Source: an uncultured Bacteroidales bacterium
Lineage (GTDB): Bacteria > Bacteroidota > Bacteroidia > Bacteroidales > UBA932
NCBI GenBank assembly: GCA_946406095.1
Contig: CAMJJO010000016.1
Coordinates: forward strand, 1 to 21,129
Direction of reading: 5' to 3'
DNA length: 21,129 nt
Shown: piece by piece, positions 16,887 through 21,129 of the stretch
Layout of the letters: each line of letters opens with the position of its first letter
How positions within the stretch are numbered: the stretch's first letter is position 1
Program-made: the position numbers and the translations under genes
The notes under the pieces: generated by a model
The model's database searches: none
Told to the model about the DNA's origin: nothing
The model's input: the letters and a program-made list of their open reading frames with translations, nothing else

Positions 16887-18276
16887 GACTATCGCTCTCG
16901 CCCTGGCACTGGCTCTCTGCCTCCCCGCCGCAGCCCAGCCGCTCAACAACAGCAAGCAACCGGGCTACAAGGGCATATGGTTCACCCTCGGGCAGGAATC
17001 GGAATACGGATACAAGTACTCCGGAGGGCTCGGCACCTACACCGTCAAGCACAATCCCATGGCCGTCTATGCCCCCGAGGTGGACAGGACCTTCTTCGTC
17101 TACGGAGGCACCACCGATGCCAAGGAACGCCACCTGCTCTGCATGATAGGCTGCTTCGACCACAAGACCGGGATGGTGCAGATGCCCGTGTGCGTCTACG
17201 ACAAGCAGAAGGTGAACGACCCTCACGACAATCCCGCCCTGCAGATAGACAAGGACGGCTACCTCTGGGTGTTCGTGAGCGGCCGCTCCAAGAAACGCCC
17301 CGGCTTCATCTACCGCAGCGACAAGCCCTACGACATCAATTCCTTCACCCAGGTGCTGAAGCTGGAGATGACCTATCCCCAGCCCATGTACGACCCCGAA
17401 AAGGGCTTCCTGGTGGGATATACCAAGTATACCGGCGTCCGCCAGCTGTATTGGATGACTTCGAAAGACGGCAGCGAGTGGGACCAGGGGCATCATCTGG
17501 CAAATATCAAGGCCCCCGGCGACAAGAAGAGCGGCCATTATCAGGTGACCGGGCACGACCGCGCGCACGGAAAGATTGTCACCGCGTTCAACCGCCACAA
17601 GAACGGGGACTGCGACACCCGCACCAATATCTATTATCTGCAGACGCTTGACTACGGCAAAACCTGGACCACCGCGGACGGAACCATGGTCGAGACGCCC
17701 GTGACCGAGCTCGACAGCCCCTGCAGGATACTGGATGCCCAGAGCAAGGGGCAGAACGTTTATATCAAGGACGTCAACTTCGATGCCGACGGCAATCCGG
17801 TGATACTCTACCTCACCTCCTATGGCCACCAGCCCGGCCCGGCACACGGACCCAGGGACTTCTGGACAGCAAACTGGGACGGCAGGAAGTGGGTGTTCAA
17901 CCACATCTGCCCCACCTGGCACGACTACGACAGCGGCAGCATCTGGGTAGATGGCAGGAACTGGACTGTGATCGTGCCTTCCGAGCCCGGCCCGCAACTT
18001 TGGGGCGCCGGCGGCGAGATTGCCGTCTGGAAGACCACCAACGCCGGCAAGAAATGGAAGAAGGCCGCGCAGCTGACATCCGACAGCCCCTACAACCACG
18101 GCTATGTCCGCAGGCCCTATGGCGGGAGGGATCCTTTCTTCTGCTACTGGGCCGACGGCAACCCGGACAGGATCACCCCCTCGCACATTTATTTTTCCGA
18201 TTCGAAGGGGAATATTTGGACTCTCCCCTACGATATGAAAGATGAATGGGAGAAGCCCACTGAATATCGCAAGTAA
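16879..18276 (+). CDS. Secreted BNR_4 beta-propeller protein, candidate uronate lyase or hydrolase
   Basis: This 465-residue protein has a type I signal peptide (about 1-19, A-A-A/Q). The Cys14 context (A-L-C) is not a lipobox, so it is probably periplasmic. From residue 30 (Y-K-G-I-W-F) onward the whole protein is a BNR_4 type propeller with P-H-D-N-P (His116), S-G-H-Y-Q (His220), F-N-R-H (His240), D-Y-G-K-T-W-T and a W-A-D-G-N-P-D near the end. By eye more than half of positions match the propeller at 2667-4667, with the three His motifs in the same order and spacing. Expected activity is on a uronate-containing oligosaccharide imported by SusCD, after which GH88 could remove an unsaturated uronate; that is inference. 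Its ATG overlaps the preceding stop by 8 nt, indicating translational coupling. It lacks the roughly 200-residue N-terminal extension of its paralogue. Confidence 0.85.
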   Translation: MNKTIALALALALCLPAAAQPLNNSKQPGYKGIWFTLGQESEYGYKYSGGLGTYTVKHNPMAVYAPEVDRTFFVYGGTTDAKERHLLCMIGCFDHKTGMVQMPVCVYDKQKVNDPHDNPALQIDKDGYLWVFVSGRSKKRPGFIYRSDKPYDINSFTQVLKLEMTYPQPMYDPEKGFLVGYTKYTGVRQLYWMTSKDGSEWDQGHHLANIKAPGDKKSGHYQVTGHDRAHGKIVTAFNRHKNGDCDTRTNIYYLQTLDYGKTWTTADGTMVETPVTELDSPCRILDAQSKGQNVYIKDVNFDADGNPVILYLTSYGHQPGPAHGPRDFWTANWDGRKWVFNHICPTWHDYDSGSIWVDGRNWTVIVPSEPGPQLWGAGGEIAVWKTTNAGKKWKKAAQLTSDSPYNHGYVRRPYGGRDPFFCYWADGNPDRITPSHIYFSDSKGNIWTLPYDMKDEWEKPTEYRK

Positions 18277-18294
18277 CTATTAATCAATATCATT

Positions 18295-19833
18295 ATGAAA
18301 AAAGCACTTTATCTTTTTGCCGCAGCTCTGGCAATTTTCGCGTCCTGCGATCCCAAAGAGGACGTGAAGCCCGAAGAGCCCAAACTGAATGTCGCAGAGA
18401 AGAGCGTCGTCCTGGACAGCGCCGGCGACAGCAAGACCATCGCCGTCGAGGCCAACAATGCCTGGACTGCCGAAGTGACCAGCGGCCAGGACTGGCTCCG
18501 TGCAGAGGCCAAAGCCGACGAACTGGTGATCTCCGCTCCCGCATGGACCACACACCAGCCCCGCATGGGTGCGGTTACCGTCAAGTCCAAGGACCTCAAT
18601 GTAGTAGTGGCCGTCACTCAGCTGGCTGCTCCAAACAACGACAAGATATCGGTAACCCCTACAAGCGTGAATTTCGATGCAGCCGGTGAAAGCAAGACTG
18701 TCACCGTCACCGCGAATGTCGAGGTGAAGGCTGTCGCATCTGAAAGCTGGGTCACCATCACTCCTCCTGCCACCCAGTCCGGATCCATGACCTTTACCCT
18801 CGCCGCTGCGGCCAATACCGCCAGCACCGCCCGCAACGCCAGCGTCACATTCTCCGGCGGCGAAGCAGACGATGTGACCATCCAGGTCAGCCAGAATCCT
18901 GCCAACGTGATCGAGGTCGACAACAACGAAATCTCTGCAACAGCAGAAGGCGGCGACTTTATCGTCAAGGTAACCGCCAATGTGGAATGGACCGCCACTG
19001 CATCCGACAGCTGGATTACCGTCTCTCCTGAAAAGGGCCAGAGCGGTGATCTCAAGGTGAGTGTCGCGGCAAATGAAGATACTGCCGAAAGGGCTTCTAC
19101 AGTCGTCCTCAAAAAGGGCAGTACCAGCGTGGTAATCAATGTCAAACAGGCCGGCAAGCCTGGAGAGGAGACCCTTCTCGCCGCCTGGCGCTGCGACAAT
19201 GCAGAATACGTGGACAGCCACTCTCCGGATTGGTCTACGGACAACGCAAATGCAACCAGCCACGGCAACGGCAAGGGTATCGCACTCCCCGAGGAAGGTG
19301 CTCCCACCGGCACGAACATGACCTGGGTGCGCAATAGCGACAATGCCTTCCCTCTGGTCTACATCACCGCCGCAGAAGGTCACTTTGCAGTCAAGTCGGT
19401 TTCCGGAAATGACGGTTTCGTCTTCACCATCCCCGGACAAAGCCTTGCCAAAGGAAAGGTTATCAGCATAGACGTAGCCCTTACGCTCGGTGCAAATGCG
19501 GCTCCCAAGAACTGGGTTGCCAAGTTCCGCACTTCGGATACCGGAGAATGGGTCGTGGGTGAATGCTCATCTGCCGTGACCACCAAGAGCGGCGCGACCG
19601 CGCATCTGGTTTGCGCAAAGCAGAAGGATTACACCATTGCCTCCCGCTTCAAGGCCAGCTTCACGATTCCGGAGGCTATCACCAATGCAAACGTCCAGAT
19701 TTTCGTCTGCTCCGCCGACGGCGAGACACTCACGGGAGCAGCCACAACGTCTGGAGCGACAGTGCGTATGATTCCTCTGTATGGATCGGATGCGACCATT
19801 GAATTCGCCGGACCGAGAATCACTATCAGATAA
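18295..19833 (+). CDS. Triple-BACON lipoprotein with unrecognised C-terminal domain
   Basis: This is a 512-residue lipoprotein with lipobox F-A-S-C (Cys18) followed by D-P-K-E-D, an acidic tail resembling a surface-export signal. Three BACON-type beta-sandwiches follow at about 31-110, 117-202 and 207-287. Each has a hydrophobic strand, a W near its middle (W67, W152, W240; the latter two in E-S-W or D-S-W) and a closing V-x-Q strand (V-T-Q, V-S-Q, V-K-Q). BACON domains are Bacteroidota-specific and usually serve as carbohydrate- or mucin-binding or spacer modules. Residues about 293-512 form a Ser/Thr/Ala-rich beta-type domain without a motif I know; a lectin or jelly-roll module is possible. 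It probably extends from the cell surface to hold glycan. Its codon use (more AAT, GAA, GCA) differs from its neighbours. It starts 18 nt after the BNR_4 gene. Confidence 0.8.
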   Translation: MKKALYLFAAALAIFASCDPKEDVKPEEPKLNVAEKSVVLDSAGDSKTIAVEANNAWTAEVTSGQDWLRAEAKADELVISAPAWTTHQPRMGAVTVKSKDLNVVVAVTQLAAPNNDKISVTPTSVNFDAAGESKTVTVTANVEVKAVASESWVTITPPATQSGSMTFTLAAAANTASTARNASVTFSGGEADDVTIQVSQNPANVIEVDNNEISATAEGGDFIVKVTANVEWTATASDSWITVSPEKGQSGDLKVSVAANEDTAERASTVVLKKGSTSVVINVKQAGKPGEETLLAAWRCDNAEYVDSHSPDWSTDNANATSHGNGKGIALPEEGAPTGTNMTWVRNSDNAFPLVYITAAEGHFAVKSVSGNDGFVFTIPGQSLAKGKVISIDVALTLGANAAPKNWVAKFRTSDTGEWVVGECSSAVTTKSGATAHLVCAKQKDYTIASRFKASFTIPEAITNANVQIFVCSADGETLTGAATTSGATVRMIPLYGSDATIEFAGPRITIR

Positions 19834-19841
19834 ATAATCGT

Positions 19842-19849
19842 TATCTTTG
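19842..19849 (+). promoter_or_regulatory. Candidate -7 box immediately upstream of the LarA-family gene
   Basis: TATCTTTG is an exact TAnnTTTG match in the 22-nt gap after the BACON gene. It ends only 6 nt before the ATG at 19856, so a transcript from it would be leaderless or nearly so. No TTG is seen about 20 nt upstream. A GGAG at 19849-19852 could instead be a closely spaced ribosome-binding site for read-through mRNA. Either reading is plausible. Confidence 0.35.
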
Positions 19850-19855
19850 GAGCAT

Positions 19856-21129
19856 ATGTTGTATTTTGCAAGAGGATCCAAAGATGACAATATCAGTGCG
19901 GACGAGGTCCGTGCTGCGCTGAAACAAGTTTTCGATGCGATGGGGCCGAAGAAGAGGGTGCTGGCATTGCCGCCGGACTTCACCCGCTTCAATTCCTACG
20001 CCGGCCCCATCACGGAGATGGTTTACGATTACTTCGGGGATGCCCTGACCGACGTGATGCCCGCCCTGGGCACCCACTCCCCCATGACTCCGGAGCAGAT
20101 CAAGACCATGTTCGGGCATACCCCGGAAAGCCTTTTCCGTGTCCACGACTGGCGCAACGACGTCGTCACCGTGGGCACGGTTCCGGCTTCTTATGTGGAG
20201 GAGGTTTCGGAAGGTAAGGTCCACTACGACTGGCCTGCGCAGGTGAACAAGTTGCTGCTGGACCCGTCTTTCGACCTGATCCTTTCCATAGGCCAGGTGG
20301 TGCCCCACGAGGTCATCGGCATGGCCAACTACACCAAGAACATCTTCGTGGGCGTCGGCGGCAGCGCCGGCATCAACAAGAGCCATTATCTGGGCGCGAC
20401 CTACGGAATGGAGCGCATAATGGGCAGGGCCAAGAGCCCCGTGCGGGACGTGATGGAGTATGCCCGCACGCATTTCACCAAAGACCTGCCCATAGTGTTC
20501 ATCCAGACCGTGCTGGCAAAGAACGGCGAGACCGGCAGGATGGAGCTGAAGGGCCTGTTCATCGGGGATGATTTCGAATGCTTCCAGAAGGCGGCCTCCC
20601 TTTCGCTGGAGACCAATTTCATAATGGTGGAAAAGCCCATCAAGAAGTGCGTGGTCTACCTGGACCCGGAGGAGTTCAAGAGCACCTGGCTGGGCAACAA
20701 GGCGGTCTACCGCACGCGCATGGCACTTGCCGACGGAGCGGAACTCATAATCCTCGCCCCCGCCCTGAAGGAATTCGGGGAAGACAAAACCATCGACGGC
20801 CTCATCCGCAAATACGGCTACAAGGGCACTCCGCACACGCTGAAGTGCACCGAGGAGAATGCGGACCTTCAGGAGAATCTGGGCGCATCCGCCCACCTCA
20901 TCCACGGCTCGTCCGAGGGACGCTTCTCCATCACCTACTGCCCCGGCCCCGGAATGACACGGGAGGAGATCGAGGGAGTGGGCTTCGGCTATTGCAGCTA
21001 CGACGAGATGGCCGCCCGCTATCCGGTAGACAAGCTGAAGGACGGCTGGAACACGATGCCGGACGGCGAAGAAATCTACTACATATCCAACCCCGCCCTG
21101 GGCCTCTGGGCGCATCCCGACAGATTCAA
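19856..21129 (+). CDS. LarA-family nickel-pincer hydroxy-acid racemase/epimerase (sugar-acid epimerase-like), 3'-truncated
   Basis: An open frame from ATG 19856 runs off the window, with 424 full codons visible and no stop. The product is a cytoplasmic LarA-family protein with no signal peptide. Aligned with Lactiplantibacillus LarA it keeps the substrate-site segment P-D-F-T-R (Asp41, Arg44), G-T-H (His74, acid/base), V-P-H (His151, acid/base), Y-T-K (Lys161, cofactor attachment) and S-H-Y-L-G (His177, nickel ligand). The 10- and 16-residue spacings of the last three match LarA (174, 184, 200). Bacteroidota relatives are often labelled D-mannonate epimerase, and other members racemise lactate, malate or gluconate-type acids, so the substrate is open. 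Next to a uronate-type PUL a sugar-acid substrate is attractive. The cofactor needs LarB, LarC and LarE, not seen here. A long antisense open frame over this gene is a coding shadow. Confidence 0.88.
   Translation, partial: MLYFARGSKDDNISADEVRAALKQVFDAMGPKKRVLALPPDFTRFNSYAGPITEMVYDYFGDALTDVMPALGTHSPMTPEQIKTMFGHTPESLFRVHDWRNDVVTVGTVPASYVEEVSEGKVHYDWPAQVNKLLLDPSFDLILSIGQVVPHEVIGMANYTKNIFVGVGGSAGINKSHYLGATYGMERIMGRAKSPVRDVMEYARTHFTKDLPIVFIQTVLAKNGETGRMELKGLFIGDDFECFQKAASLSLETNFIMVEKPIKKCVVYLDPEEFKSTWLGNKAVYRTRMALADGAELIILAPALKEFGEDKTIDGLIRKYGYKGTPHTLKCTEENADLQENLGASAHLIHGSSEGRFSITYCPGPGMTREEIEGVGFGYCSYDEMAARYPVDKLKDGWNTMPDGEEIYYISNPALGLWAHPDRF

Larger units (their letters stand above)
2199..19833 (+). 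other. Predicted polycistronic PUL operon
   Basis: All genes from the FnIII-like lipoprotein to the BACON lipoprotein are on one strand with gaps of 12, 0, 5, 13, 2, 12, 5, -8 and 18 nt under the start choices used here. No terminator hairpin or clear promoter box was found between them. This spacing and the shared outer-membrane theme support one long transcript from the promoter at 2127-2157. Single-transcript status is inferred from spacing only, and attenuation between genes is not excluded. Confidence 0.65.

Noticed and set aside
18277..18294. Possible internal promoter or terminator between the second BNR_4 and BACON genes
   Set aside because: The 18-nt AT-rich gap has no TAnnTTTG box and no stem-loop.
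19841..21115. Minus-strand open frame of 424 codons at the right edge
   Set aside because: The + strand frame from 19856 has the full set of LarA catalytic residues and has no stop before the window ends; the minus frame is its mirror.

Overview
The window comes from a GC-rich member of the Bacteroidota, most likely a gut- or rumen-type Bacteroidales, though the genus cannot be named from this stretch. The evidence is two SusC/SusD-type outer-membrane pairs, many Bacteroidota-style lipoproteins, BACON and DUF1735-type domains, starts mostly without clear Shine-Dalgarno sequences, and TAnnTTTG promoter boxes. The core of the window is a polysaccharide utilization locus (PUL).

Layout. Positions 1-864 (+) hold the 3' part of a membrane acyltransferase-3 gene. 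It runs convergently into a GH88-type unsaturated glucuronyl hydrolase (861-2090, -). A 108-nt divergent intergenic region (2091-2198) follows, with a TATATTTG box on each strand and a small palindrome midway between them. From 2199 to 19833 nine more genes lie on the + strand with gaps of 18 nt or less, or with overlaps: an FnIII-like lipoprotein, a BNR_4 beta-propeller lipoprotein, a three-domain calcineurin-like phosphoesterase lipoprotein, SusC-1, SusD-1, a short SusC-2, SusD-2, a DUF1735-type lipoprotein, a second BNR_4 protein (secreted, not a lipoprotein), and a triple-BACON lipoprotein; counting every one gives ten genes in this run. After 22 nt a LarA-family nickel-pincer racemase/epimerase gene starts at 19856 and runs off the right edge.

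Proposed working. SusCD pairs bind and import glycan at the outer membrane, with the FnIII, DUF1735 and BACON lipoproteins as likely accessory glycan-binding proteins. BNR_4 propellers are the fold of several uronic-acid-acting enzymes, including ulvan lyases and enzymes acting on rhamnosyl-glucuronate caps. GH88 enzymes remove the 4,5-unsaturated uronate that such lyases leave. The simplest reading is a locus for a uronate-containing, possibly rhamnose-glucuronate-containing, polysaccharide. The BNR_4 enzymes would act at the surface and in the periplasm, GH88 would finish in the periplasm, and the LarA-type enzyme might handle a sugar acid in the cytoplasm. The substrate is inference. No rhamnosidase, no recognised regulator (HTCS, ECF sigma/anti-sigma) and no classical endo-glycanase is visible here.

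No tRNA, rRNA, CRISPR array, insertion sequence or convincing terminator was seen. No gene-free stretch exceeds about 110 nt.
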